A stretch of 10,178 nt of DNA from Microbacteriaceae bacterium (GCA_022701925.1 JAKONM010000345.1:1-10178); one strand, 5' to 3'. Shown: positions 1 to 6,609, counted from the first letter of the stretch. The notes: generated by a model not told the origin, from the sequence alone. Program-made: numbers and translations.

Positions 1-699
1 CCGGCCCTGCCCGTGCGCAGCGGGCCGCCCACCTCCGCGGGCCGCTGGGCGATCCTCCCGCTGGCCGAGGACGACCCCACCGTGCGGGCGGCGGCCACCG
101 CCGAGATCCTGCTGGACCGCTACGGGGTGGTCACCCGCGGCGCGGTGCAGGCCGAGCAGGTGCCCGGCGGGTTCGCGCTGGTCTACAAGACGCTGGCGGC
201 CCTGGAGGAGGCCGGCCGGGCCCGGCGCGGCTACTTCGTGGAGCAGCTGGGGGCGGCGCAGTTCTCCACCGCGGGCACGGTCGACCGGCTCCGCAGCCAC
301 AGCCGCGCGTCCAACGACGAGGTGCGGGACCCTGCCGTCGTCGTGCTGGCGGCGACGGACCCCGCCAACCCCTACGGCGCCGCGCTGCCGTGGCCCGACG
401 CGGCCGGGGACGGCGGGCACCGCCCGGGTCGCAAGGCCGGCGCCCTGGTCGTGCTGGTCGACGGCGACCTGCTGCTGTACGTCGAGCGCGGCGGCAGGAC
501 GGTGCTGCGGTTCACCGTGGAGGAGCAGGCCCTGGGGCTGGCCGCCGACGGCCTCGCCGCCGCGGTGAAGTCCGGAGCCGTGCCGCAGCTGGTCGTGGAG
601 AAGGTGGACGGCGAGTACGCGCTGGGCACCGAGTTCGGCAAGCGCCTGGAGACCGCGGGGTTCGCGGCGACGCCGAAGGGGCTGCGGCTCCGTGCCTGA
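1..699 (+). CDS. lhr: Lhr-type ATP-dependent helicase, C-terminal part (5' end outside window)
   Basis: The frame is open from the first base, so only the last ~232 residues of a much larger protein (family length about 1,500 residues) are present. The helicase motor domains are absent. What remains matches the C-terminal region of bacterial Lhr: a winged-helix-like stretch (LLDRYGVVTRGAVQAE), an aromatic-rich segment (GYFVEQLGAAQF), the DPANPYGAALPWP signature and the block GRKAGALVVLVDGDLLLYVERGG near the end. Lhr is an ATP-driven 3'-to-5' DNA translocase/helicase of actinobacteria linked to DNA repair. A Nei-type glycosylase follows on the same strand, the same order as the mycobacterial lhr-nei pair, which supports both calls. 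The stop TGA (697-699) lies inside the first copy of a 20-bp direct repeat shared with the nei start. Identification rests on recalled family motifs; the missing N-terminus cannot be checked here. Confidence 0.88.
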   Translation, partial: PALPVRSGPPTSAGRWAILPLAEDDPTVRAAATAEILLDRYGVVTRGAVQAEQVPGGFALVYKTLAALEEAGRARRGYFVEQLGAAQFSTAGTVDRLRSHSRASNDEVRDPAVVVLAATDPANPYGAALPWPDAAGDGGHRPGRKAGALVVLVDGDLLLYVERGGRTVLRFTVEEQALGLAADGLAAAVKSGAVPQLVVEKVDGEYALGTEFGKRLETAGFAATPKGLRLRA

Positions 700-744
700 G
701 GGCGACACCGGGCTGGTCGGGCGACGTGCCTGAGGGCGACACCG
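691..744 (+). repeat. 20-bp direct repeat duplicating the nei start at the lhr/nei junction
   Basis: The 20-mer CGTGCCTGAGGGCGACACCG occurs at 691-710 and again at 725-744, 34 bp apart. Copy 1 carries the lhr stop within GTGCCTGA; copy 2 carries the real nei start (GTG 726) and encodes MPEGDT. The offset of 34 is not a multiple of three. Copy 1 therefore gives a decoy start (GTG 692) whose frame reads V-P-E-G-D-T-G-L-V-G-R-R-A and stops at TGA 731-733 inside copy 2. The simplest inference is that nei once began at 692, overlapping lhr by 8 nt, and that a local duplication plus 14 bp of other sequence moved the functional start downstream. Confidence 0.9.
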
Positions 745-1520
745 TCTACCGCGCCGCGAAGAACCTGCACTCGGCGCTGGCCGGGCAGGTGCTCACGCGG
801 TGCGACGTCCGCGTGCCCCGCTACGCGACCGTCGACCTGACGGGCGAGCGGATCGAGTCGAGCGGCAGCCGCGGCAAGCACCTGCTGCTGCGCACCGAGC
901 AGGCCCTCATCCACTCCCACCTGAAGATGGAGGGCGCCTGGCACCTGTACCGGCACGGCACCAGGTGGCGGCGGCCGGCGTTCGAGGCGCGCATCGTGCT
1001 CGAGACCGCTCAATGGCAGGCGGTCGGCTTCGCCCTGGGCACGCTCGAGGTGCTGCGGCGGGACGAGGAGGAGTCGGTGGTCGGCCACCTCGGGCCCGAC
1101 CTGCTGGGACCGGACTGGGACGCGGGGCAGGCGGTGCGGAACATCGAGCGCCAGCCGGAGCGGGCGATCGGGCTGGCGCTGCTGGACCAGCGGAACCTGG
1201 CGGGCGTCGGCAACGTCTACCGGAACGAGCTGTGCTTCCTGCGCGGCGTGCTGCCCACCCGGCCGGTGTCCGAGGTGCCCGACCTGCCCCGCATGGTCGC
1301 CCTGGCGAAGCGCACGCTGGACGCGAACCGCAACCGGATGGAGCGCACGACCACCGGCGACACGCGGGCCGGAAAGCAGGACTGGGTCTACGGGCGCACG
1401 GGCAAGCCCTGCCGCCGCTGCGGCACGAGGATCGTGGGCGGCACGCTGGGCGATCCGGTGCAGCCCGGCCGGGGCGCGCAGGACCGCGAGACCTACTGGT
1501 GCCCGCGCTGCCAGACCTGA
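726..1520 (+). CDS. nei: Nei-family (endonuclease VIII-like) DNA glycosylase/AP lyase
   Basis: A 264-residue bifunctional base-excision-repair enzyme expected to remove oxidised pyrimidines and cleave the abasic site. Visible features are the mature N-terminus PEGDT (Pro2 as the Schiff-base nucleophile and Glu3, the family catalytic pair), the conserved Lys51 in SRGKHL, the helix-two-turn-helix region LLDQRNLAGVGNVYRNE, and a C-terminal zinc finger with Cys229/Cys232 and Cys259/Cys262. Arg254 in DRETYWC matches the finger arginine of E. coli Nei. PEGDT rather than PELPE distinguishes Nei from Fpg/MutM. The start is GTG 726, because Pro2-Glu3 must directly follow the initiator; a longer upstream reading in this frame is an artefact. 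No good Shine-Dalgarno sequence precedes it, so translation may depend on ribosomes finishing lhr or the 13-codon frame from 692. Close in style to mycobacterial Nei next to lhr. Confidence 0.93.
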   Translation: MPEGDTVYRAAKNLHSALAGQVLTRCDVRVPRYATVDLTGERIESSGSRGKHLLLRTEQALIHSHLKMEGAWHLYRHGTRWRRPAFEARIVLETAQWQAVGFALGTLEVLRRDEEESVVGHLGPDLLGPDWDAGQAVRNIERQPERAIGLALLDQRNLAGVGNVYRNELCFLRGVLPTRPVSEVPDLPRMVALAKRTLDANRNRMERTTTGDTRAGKQDWVYGRTGKPCRRCGTRIVGGTLGDPVQPGRGAQDRETYWCPRCQT

Positions 1521-1548
1521 GCCCGTCGCGCCGGAGGCAGGAGATCCC

Positions 1549-1585
1549 GGTGCCGCATCCGGTCGGAGCCGGATCCTGCGGCGCC
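1549..1585 (+). terminator. Imperfect hairpin after nei, possible terminator
   Basis: GGTGCCGCA at 1549-1557 pairs with TGCGGCGCC at 1577-1585 (one G-U). TCCGG at 1558-1562 continues the stem with CCGGA at 1569-1573, leaving a 3-nt bulge (1574-1576) and a 6-nt loop. It lies 28 nt after the nei stop in the 115-bp gap before the deacylase gene. There is no T-tract, as is common in actinobacteria. It could instead be leader structure for the downstream gene. Confidence 0.5.
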
Positions 1586-1635
1586 CGCCCGCATCTCCTT
1601 CATCCGTTCCGAGGCGACCGCTGCAGGATGACCGC

Positions 1636-2124
1636 ATGACGAAGCGCGCGCCGGGGACCCCCGCGACGAAGGCCCTCGACGCCCTGGGGCTGCCGTACGT
1701 CCCGCACCCCTACGAGCACGTCGCGGCGACCGAGGGCTACGGCCTCGAGGCGGCGCGGGAGCTGGGGGTCGCGCCCGAGCGGGTCTTCAAGACGCTGGTC
1801 GCGGACGCCGAGGGGCGGCTGGTGGTGGGGGTCGTCCCGGTGTCGGCGATGCTCGACCTGAAGGCGCTGGCGGCGGCCGCCGGAGCCAAGCGGGCGGTGA
1901 TGGCCGACCCCGCGGTCGCGGAGCGGCGCACCGGGTACGTGGTCGGCGGCATCAGCCCCCTGGGCCAGCGGACGAGCCTGCCCGTGGTGCTCGACGACAG
2001 CGCGCTGCCGCTGGCGACGGTGTCCGTGTCGGGCGGTCGCCGCGGCTTCGACATCGAGCTGGCGCCCGCCGACCTCCTGACCGCGACCGGCGGCTCGGTC
2101 GCCGCGATCGGGTCACGTCGATGA
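1636..2124 (+). CDS. ybaK: YbaK/ProX-type aminoacyl-tRNA deacylase
   Basis: A 162-residue single-domain protein, the usual size for the family. YbaK-type proteins hydrolyse mischarged tRNA, classically Cys-tRNA(Pro), as trans-editing factors in the cytoplasm. Motifs seen are TPATKALDALGLPYVPHPY at the N-terminus, VFKTLV with Lys52 at the position of the catalytic lysine, the hydrophobic strand LVVGVVPVSAMLDLKALA, and the glycine-rich GGISPLG at 104-110. The ATG at 1636 has AGGA at 1625-1628 with 7-nt spacing. An ATG at 1628 is out of frame. The stop overlaps the start of the next gene (ATGA, 2121-2124), so the two are probably translationally coupled. Exact tRNA specificity cannot be read from sequence. 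Confidence 0.93.
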   Translation: MTKRAPGTPATKALDALGLPYVPHPYEHVAATEGYGLEAARELGVAPERVFKTLVADAEGRLVVGVVPVSAMLDLKALAAAAGAKRAVMADPAVAERRTGYVVGGISPLGQRTSLPVVLDDSALPLATVSVSGGRRGFDIELAPADLLTATGGSVAAIGSRR

Positions 2125-2852
2125 GCCGCGCAGCGAGGATCGGCGGGATCGCGGTCGCCGCGGGCGCGGCCGCGTACGGCGTCTGGCTGGCTCGGCACCG
2201 CGCCGCGTGGACGGTGCTGCTGACGAACCGCATCCCGGCCCACCACGTGCACTGGCAGGAGCGGGGGCGGGTGCAGGACGGCAGCGTGCTCTACCTGGCG
2301 CTCGGCGACTCCGCGGCGCTGGGCCTCGGCGCGTCGAAGCCCGAGCGCGGCTACGTCGGGCTGCTCGCGGAGGAGATCGGACGCGCCACGGGGAAGCACG
2401 TGCGGGTGCGCAACCTGGCGATCGACGGTGCGACCTGCGCGGTGGTGCTGTCGGACGAGCTGCACCGGATCCCGAAGCAGACCGCGCTCGTCTGCACGAT
2501 CGACGTCGGCGCGAACGACGTGTGGACGTTCGAGCCCGAGCGGTTCCGCCGCGAGCTGGACCAGGTGCTCGCCGCGCTGCCCGAGGGCGCGATCGTCGCC
2601 GACGTCCCCAGCTTCAGCCCCGTGCCCGTCGCCGGCCGGGTCGCCCGCATGAACGCGATCGTGCACGAGCTGGTCGAGCAGCACGGGCACGTGCTCGCGC
2701 CGCTGAACGCGGTCACCGGCGTCGGGGGTCCCTTCGACGCGATCCGCAACGCGGCGGGCGACCTGTTCCACCCGAACGACCGCGGGCACGTGCGCTGGTC
2801 TCAGGCGTTCCTGCCCGCCGTGCGCGCCCGCCTGGCCGCTCAGGGGTACTGA
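2121..2852 (+). CDS. SGNH/GDSL-family hydrolase with N-terminal membrane segment
   Basis: A 243-residue protein of the SGNH hydrolase fold (esterase, lipase or carbohydrate deacetylase). All four blocks are visible: nucleophile Ser64 in GDSAALGLG, the block II glycine in NLAIDGAT (Gly103), GAND with Asn132, and the catalytic pair Asp214-His217 in DLFHPND. The N-terminus is basic (MSRAARIGG) followed by a short Ala/Gly/Val segment at about 8-24 with no clear cleavage site. It is probably a membrane anchor or uncleaved signal placing the enzyme at the outer face. It starts inside the stop of the deacylase gene (ATGA) and has little Shine-Dalgarno sequence, so expression relies on coupling. A strong palindrome begins 6 nt after its stop and separates it from the polysaccharide operon. 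The substrate is unknown. Confidence 0.9.
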   Translation: MSRAARIGGIAVAAGAAAYGVWLARHRAAWTVLLTNRIPAHHVHWQERGRVQDGSVLYLALGDSAALGLGASKPERGYVGLLAEEIGRATGKHVRVRNLAIDGATCAVVLSDELHRIPKQTALVCTIDVGANDVWTFEPERFRRELDQVLAALPEGAIVADVPSFSPVPVAGRVARMNAIVHELVEQHGHVLAPLNAVTGVGGPFDAIRNAAGDLFHPNDRGHVRWSQAFLPAVRARLAAQGY

Positions 2853-2858
2853 CCGAGT

Positions 2859-2900
2859 CTGCGACGTCCGACCAGGGGCGCCCCTGGTCGGACGTCGCAG
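2859..2900 (+). terminator. Perfect 42-bp palindrome, probable transcription terminator
   Basis: Positions 2859-2879 are exactly complementary to 2880-2900 with no spacer; the centre is GGGGC|GCCCC. Outer arms include GACGTCCGACCAG. It starts 6 nt past the SGNH hydrolase stop and has no T-tract, which fits a GC-rich actinobacterial terminator. Perfect symmetry means it would act equally from either direction and could also be a protein-binding or recombination site. Confidence 0.78.
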
Positions 2901-2982
2901 GTCCGGGCAGCAGCGCATCGGTCGCTCTGCGGCCCCCGTTCGAGGGGCGGATGGCGCCTGCGGAATCCGGCCGACACGCGCT

Positions 2983-3036
2983 CGTCGCGAAATGTACCCC
3001 GCCGGGGCGCAGATGTACCCCGAGCGCTTCGCGACG
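2983..3036. promoter_or_regulatory. Nested dyad and direct repeats, candidate operator
   Basis: CGTCGCGAA (2983-2991) is the exact reverse complement of TTCGCGACG (3028-3036). Between them lies a direct repeat ATGTACCCCG at 2992-3001 and 3013-3022, spaced 21 bp, about two helical turns, so both copies face the same side of the DNA. CCCCGCCGGGG (2997-3007) adds a small dyad. Such layered symmetry in a leader suggests a regulator site or a structured leader RNA. No known motif is recognised. Confidence 0.4.
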
Positions 3037-3135
3037 CTGCTCCGGCACCTGCTGGTCGCCCTCTGCCCAGACGCATTGACGATTCCGGGCTCACCAGGGA
3101 TTTCACCGTCCTCCGCACTCGTCGCCGCGGTCGGT

Positions 3136-3159
3136 CGTGTCCGCCGAACGGCCGACACG
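3136..3159. promoter_or_regulatory. 24-bp near-perfect dyad, candidate operator
   Basis: The half-sites CGTGTCCGCCGA and CGTGTCGGCCGT (the latter read on the minus strand) match at 10 of 12 positions around a centre at 3147/3148. The right half contains the 12-mer that also occurs at 2968-2979. The short centre argues for a dimeric repressor or activator site rather than an RNA hairpin. The regulator is not identified. Confidence 0.35.
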
Positions 3160-3162
3160 CTG

Positions 3163-3188
3163 CGGGGTCCGTCAGGTGGGGGACCCCG
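3163..3188 (+). other. Leader hairpin before the synthase gene
   Basis: CGGGGTCC (3163-3170) and GGACCCCG (3181-3188) form a perfect 8-bp stem with a 10-nt loop. It sits ~165 nt before the synthase start and could attenuate or stabilise the leader if transcription begins upstream. No T-tract follows. Confidence 0.35.
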
Positions 3189-3353
3189 TCACACGCCGGA
3201 AACCCGGGCGATGCTGACCGGCCGACGAATCGGACCAGCGCGGTCGCGCTGCGGTTTTCGGCCCTTGCATACTCGCTGCCACCGGACCTCGACGATGCGG
3301 CATCCGGAACCCGGCCACCCAGCCGGGGACCCACCCACCGACGTCGAGAGGCG

Positions 3354-4838
3354 ATGCGCCGCGCCGTGTTCATCTTCATCCTGCAGATCAAGCACCTCCT
3401 CGAGGGCCACGCCGAGTTCTACCTGTTCGTGCTCTACTCCGCACTGATCTGGGCGCTCTGGCTGGCCAAGGTGCTGCTCTCGCGCCGCTACCGCCCCTTC
3501 ACCGGCGAGTTCACCGGCACGACCAGCGTCGTGGTGCCCGTCGTGGACGAGCCGCTCGACCTGTTCCGCGACGTCCTCGCCCGCATGGTGGAGCAGCGGC
3601 CCGGCGAGATCATCGTGGTGATCAACGGCAAGCCGAACGAGGCGCTGCAGGCGGTCTGCGAGGAGTTCGCGCCGCTGGTCACCTGGACGCACACGCCGAT
3701 CCCCGGCAAGCGCAACGCCGTGATGATCGGCACGCGGCTGTCGAGCGGCGAGATCACGGTGCTGGTCGACTCCGACACCGTCTGGACCGACGGGACGCTC
3801 GCCGAGCTGGTGAAGCCGTTCGCCGACGACACCGTGGGAGGCGTCACCACCCGCCAGCGCATCCTGGAGCCGACGCGCAGCTGGATCACCCGCTGGGCCG
3901 ACTGGCTGGAGAACTCGCGGGCCCTCTACTCGATGCCCGCGCAGAGCGTGCTCGGCCAGGTGGGCTGCCTGCCCGGTCGCACGATCGCGTTCCGCCGCTC
4001 GATCCTGATGCGCGTCATGGACCGCTTCATGACGGAGAAGTTCATGGGCGTCTTCCTGGAGGTGTCGGACGACCGCACGCTGACGAACCTCACGCTGAAG
4101 GAGGGCTACCGCACCGTCTACCAGTACACGAGCCTCTGCTACACGGACGCACCCCTGCAGGTGAAGAAGCTGTTCAAGCAGCAGCTGCGCTGGGCGCGGG
4201 GCAGCCAGTACAACACCCTGCGGATGATGCCCTGGATGCTGGGGCACGCCCCGGTGCTCGCCCTGTTCTTCGCGATGGACATCCTGCTGCCGTTCCTGCT
4301 GGCCGGCGTGATCGGCGGCTGGATCTGGCGCTCGATCCGCGGCGAGGGCGTCAACTTCTATGCGGGCATCCTGAACGAGTACGGCGTCCAGGCGGGGCTC
4401 GCCACGGTCATCGGACTGATGGTCGTCTCCTCGGTGCTGAGCATGGCGCTGCGCCAGCTGCGGCACCTGGCCGAGGTGCCCTCCGACTTCTTCCGCCTGC
4501 CGCTCTTCATCCTGGTGTCGACGGCCTTCCTGATGCCGATCCGCCTGATCGGCTTCTTCCGGCTGGCGCACGCCAGCGGCTGGGGCACCCGGGCGGGCGC
4601 CTACGGCGGCGGGGCGCAGGAGAGCGCCGTGCTGGACGTCGTGCCGGAGCCGGTGCTGGTCGGGGCCTCCGGCGGTCTGGCGCACCCCACCGGCACCGAG
4701 CTGCTGCAGGCCCGCTTCGACGCGGCGCCGCTGGCCGCCGCTCCCGGCGTCGCCCGACGCACCCTCAACCCGTACGCCGCCCTGCCCTACCTGATCGGCG
4801 CCGGCGTCCTCGCACTGGAGGCGATCCTCGTTGTCTGA
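3354..4838 (+). CDS. Processive family-2 glycosyltransferase, polysaccharide synthase (membrane)
   Basis: A 494-residue integral membrane synthase of the cellulose/hyaluronan synthase type. These proteins polymerise a nucleotide-sugar donor and push the chain out through their own membrane channel. Order: N-terminal membrane helix (about 22-41), cytosolic GT domain (~45-298) with substrate-binding Asp139-Ser140-Asp141, acceptor-site-like GCLPGRTIAFRR, the catalytic-base region SDDRTL (Asp239/Asp240), and Gln276-xx-Arg279-Trp280 (QQLRW), the hallmark of processive enzymes. Further helices lie at about 301-325, 348-366, 383-402 and 478-494. The region 415-470 is a flexible cytosolic stretch. 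No PilZ domain is seen. ATG 3354 follows GAGAGG (3346-3351) at only 2 nt; GTG 3366 is the alternative. The last 8 nt overlap the hydrolase gene, and a UDP-glucose dehydrogenase follows, hinting at UDP-glucuronate among the donors. The polymer is unknown. Confidence 0.9.
   Translation: MRRAVFIFILQIKHLLEGHAEFYLFVLYSALIWALWLAKVLLSRRYRPFTGEFTGTTSVVVPVVDEPLDLFRDVLARMVEQRPGEIIVVINGKPNEALQAVCEEFAPLVTWTHTPIPGKRNAVMIGTRLSSGEITVLVDSDTVWTDGTLAELVKPFADDTVGGVTTRQRILEPTRSWITRWADWLENSRALYSMPAQSVLGQVGCLPGRTIAFRRSILMRVMDRFMTEKFMGVFLEVSDDRTLTNLTLKEGYRTVYQYTSLCYTDAPLQVKKLFKQQLRWARGSQYNTLRMMPWMLGHAPVLALFFAMDILLPFLLAGVIGGWIWRSIRGEGVNFYAGILNEYGVQAGLATVIGLMVVSSVLSMALRQLRHLAEVPSDFFRLPLFILVSTAFLMPIRLIGFFRLAHASGWGTRAGAYGGGAQESAVLDVVPEPVLVGASGGLAHPTGTELLQARFDAAPLAAAPGVARRTLNPYAALPYLIGAGVLALEAILVV
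4817..4838 (+). promoter_or_regulatory. Shine-Dalgarno and TTG start embedded in the synthase 3' end
   Basis: GGAGG at 4817-4821 lies 9 nt before TTG 4831. TTGTCTGA gives an 8-nt overlap between the hydrolase start and the synthase stop (TGA 4836-4838). The strong ribosome site supports the TTG as the true start and implies coordinated synthesis of synthase and hydrolase. Confidence 0.75.
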
Positions 4839-6609
4839 GCCCGAAGAGACCGGAGGCCCGCAGGGCCCGAAGCACTGGTGGTCGTCGGAGCACCGCCACT
4901 CCCGTCGCGCCGCGGTCGGCGCGGTGGCCATCTGCACGACGCTGGCCCTGGTCGTCGGCGTGGTCTGGGCACTGCCCGGCCTGCCGGTGGTCGCGACCGC
5001 GGGCAAGGTGGCGGAGGTCGTCGCGAACCCCGCGGCCGCGCTGCTGAAGGCGCAGAACGCGCAGCTCGCGTCCAAGGTCACCGGCCTGCGGCGCGAGGTG
5101 CGCACCCGCGACGCCGCGCTGAAGGCCGCGTACGGCGGCGACGGTCGGGCCGCGGAGGCTGCGGTGTCGGTGCAGCGCGCGGCCGAGACCGCCGGCCGGA
5201 CGCCGAGCGGGGCCGTGCCGGCGCCCGTCGCCTCGCGCGGCTCGAGCACACGGCCCCCGGCCGCGCAGCCGAGCCGGCGTCCCGGCGCGGAGCCCGCGGC
5301 GTCCTCGGCTCCGGCCGCCTCCGGCAGGCCCACGACGCGCCCCGTGCCGCGTCCGACCGTCACCGTGACCGCCAGGCCGACGCCCGCGCCCACCGCGAAG
5401 CCGACCCCGCAGCCGACGAAGGCCCCGAGCCCGGCGCCCACGAAGCAGGCGACCCCGCTGCTCTCGGCGCTGACCGCGCCGACGAACCGCTACTTCGGCC
5501 TGTACACCGAGCAGGCGCCCTTCAACTGGGCGACCTACGACGACGCGATGTCGAAGCTCGCCACGACCTCGCAGACCGTCGGCTACTTCAGCGGCTGGGA
5601 CGAGTCGTTCCGGGCGAACGCCGTCACGCGCTCCTGGGCGCACGGGCTGCTGCCGATCATGACCTGGGAGTCGCGGCCGATCGCCGCGGCGAACAACGTG
5701 GTCGACGAGCCGGAGTACTCGCTGCACCGCATCATCGACGGCGAGTTCGACGACTACCTGCGCACCTACGCCCGCTCCATCGTCGCCACGGGGCTGCCGC
5801 TCGGCATCCGCCTGGACCACGAGATGAACGGCACGTGGTACCCCTGGGCCGAGGACGACGGGCACGGCGGATCGATCAACGGCAACAGCCCGGGCGAGTA
5901 CGCGACCATGTGGCGGCACGTGCACGACGTGTTCGCCGAGGAGGGCGCGAACGACTACGTCTTCTGGATCTGGTCGCCGAACCGCATCAACAAGCTGACG
6001 ACGACGCACCGCGCGCAGTCGTACCTGCAGTCCCTGTACCCCGGCGACGACTACGTGGACTGGGTCGGACTGTCCGGCTACCTGCGCCCCGGCTACGCCA
6101 AGGACGACGACTTCTCGTTCGACTACACGTACGGCTCCACCCTGCGTCAGCTGCGGGCCGTGGCTCCGGGTAAGCGCATCCTGCTGTCCGAGATCGGCGC
6201 CTCCGAGACCGGCGGGCACAAGGTCGCCTGGCTCGGCTCCCTGTTCGACGCGCTGGCGAAGCCGGAGAACGCGGACGTCGTCGGCGCCGTGTGGTTCGAC
6301 CTGGCCGTCAGCACCTTCACGGAGGGGCAGCTGGGCACGAACGACTGGCGGGTCGACTCGCGGCCGGACACCCTGGCCGCCTTCCGGGCGGGGATGGCCC
6401 GCACGGACACGGGATTCGGTCCACTGCCGTGGGGTCAGACCGGCCCGGCGCCGTTCCCCGACCTGCCCGCGCCGACGCCGACTCCGACGCCCACGCCGAC
6501 TCCGACTCCGACTCCGACTCCGACTCCGACGTCCACCCCGACGCCGACCTCGACCCCGCGGGCGGCCTCGGCCCCCGCACCGACCCCGACCACGACGGCC
6601 GGTCCATGA
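4831..6609 (+). CDS. Membrane-anchored GH26-like glycoside hydrolase
   Basis: A 592-residue surface enzyme. A basic N-terminal tail (HWWSSEHRHSRR) precedes one membrane helix (27-49) without an obvious cleavage site, giving a type II anchor. Then come a predicted coiled coil (about 68-101), a Pro/Thr/Ala-rich linker (~165-211), a GH26-like catalytic domain (~219-530) and a second Pro-Thr tail (547-592). Catalytic candidates are acid/base Glu331 in RLDHEMNGTWYPW and nucleophile Glu454 in LLSEIGASE, both typical of GH26 (clan GH-A; known members cut beta-1,4-mannan or mixed beta-glucans). No LPxTG-type sorting signal is seen. Its place between a synthase and a UDP-sugar dehydrogenase suggests trimming or release of the newly made polymer, as BcsZ, AlgL and PslG are proposed to do elsewhere, rather than nutrition. 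The start is TTG 4831. The substrate is inferred, not shown. Confidence 0.87.
   Translation: MSEPEETGGPQGPKHWWSSEHRHSRRAAVGAVAICTTLALVVGVVWALPGLPVVATAGKVAEVVANPAAALLKAQNAQLASKVTGLRREVRTRDAALKAAYGGDGRAAEAAVSVQRAAETAGRTPSGAVPAPVASRGSSTRPPAAQPSRRPGAEPAASSAPAASGRPTTRPVPRPTVTVTARPTPAPTAKPTPQPTKAPSPAPTKQATPLLSALTAPTNRYFGLYTEQAPFNWATYDDAMSKLATTSQTVGYFSGWDESFRANAVTRSWAHGLLPIMTWESRPIAAANNVVDEPEYSLHRIIDGEFDDYLRTYARSIVATGLPLGIRLDHEMNGTWYPWAEDDGHGGSINGNSPGEYATMWRHVHDVFAEEGANDYVFWIWSPNRINKLTTTHRAQSYLQSLYPGDDYVDWVGLSGYLRPGYAKDDDFSFDYTYGSTLRQLRAVAPGKRILLSEIGASETGGHKVAWLGSLFDALAKPENADVVGAVWFDLAVSTFTEGQLGTNDWRVDSRPDTLAAFRAGMARTDTGFGPLPWGQTGPAPFPDLPAPTPTPTPTPTPTPTPTPTPTSTPTPTSTPRAASAPAPTPTTTAGP
6496..6525 (+). 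repeat. Tandem CCGACT hexamer array coding a Pro-Thr tail
   Basis: Five perfect copies of CCGACT run head to tail, flanked by near-copies (CCGACG, CCCACG) over about 6472-6531. The array encodes alternating Pro-Thr at the end of the hydrolase. The 6-bp unit keeps the frame whatever the copy number, so slippage would change tail length without breaking the gene. Confidence 0.85.

Larger units (their letters stand above)
2901..3353. other. ~450-bp non-coding leader upstream of the polysaccharide operon
   Basis: I see no convincing gene here: open frames are short, lack family motifs and have poor start contexts. The stretch is richer in A/T patches than its neighbours and holds several dyads and repeats, listed separately. 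CGGCCGAC occurs three times (2968-2975, 3149-3156, 3219-3226), twice as the 12-mer CGGCCGACACGC (2968-2979, 3149-3160). A TTGACG (3076-3081) could be a -35 element but has no good -10 behind it. CATACT (3268-3273), 80 nt before the synthase start, is a weak -10 candidate. The synthase promoter should lie in this stretch but I cannot fix its position. Confidence 0.6.

Noticed and set aside
3076..3105. A sigma-70 promoter with TTGACG as -35
   Set aside because: No acceptable -10 lies 16-19 bp downstream (GATTTC/ATTTCA only), so it is recorded only as a note in the leader.
1737..3158. A long minus-strand open frame across the deacylase and SGNH genes
   Set aside because: It is Arg/Ala/Pro-rich without motifs, covers the palindrome and two well-supported plus-strand genes, and has no plausible start context.
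3354..4838. Calling the synthase a hyaluronan or cellulose synthase by name
   Set aside because: The motifs define only a processive GT2. The acceptor-site segment GCLPGRTIAFRR and the neighbours do not fix the polymer.
3189..5441. A 750-codon open frame on the minus strand opposite the synthase and hydrolase
   Set aside because: It is a GC-rich shadow: low-complexity Gly/Val/Arg/His runs, no family motifs, and it lies opposite genes with clear catalytic residues.
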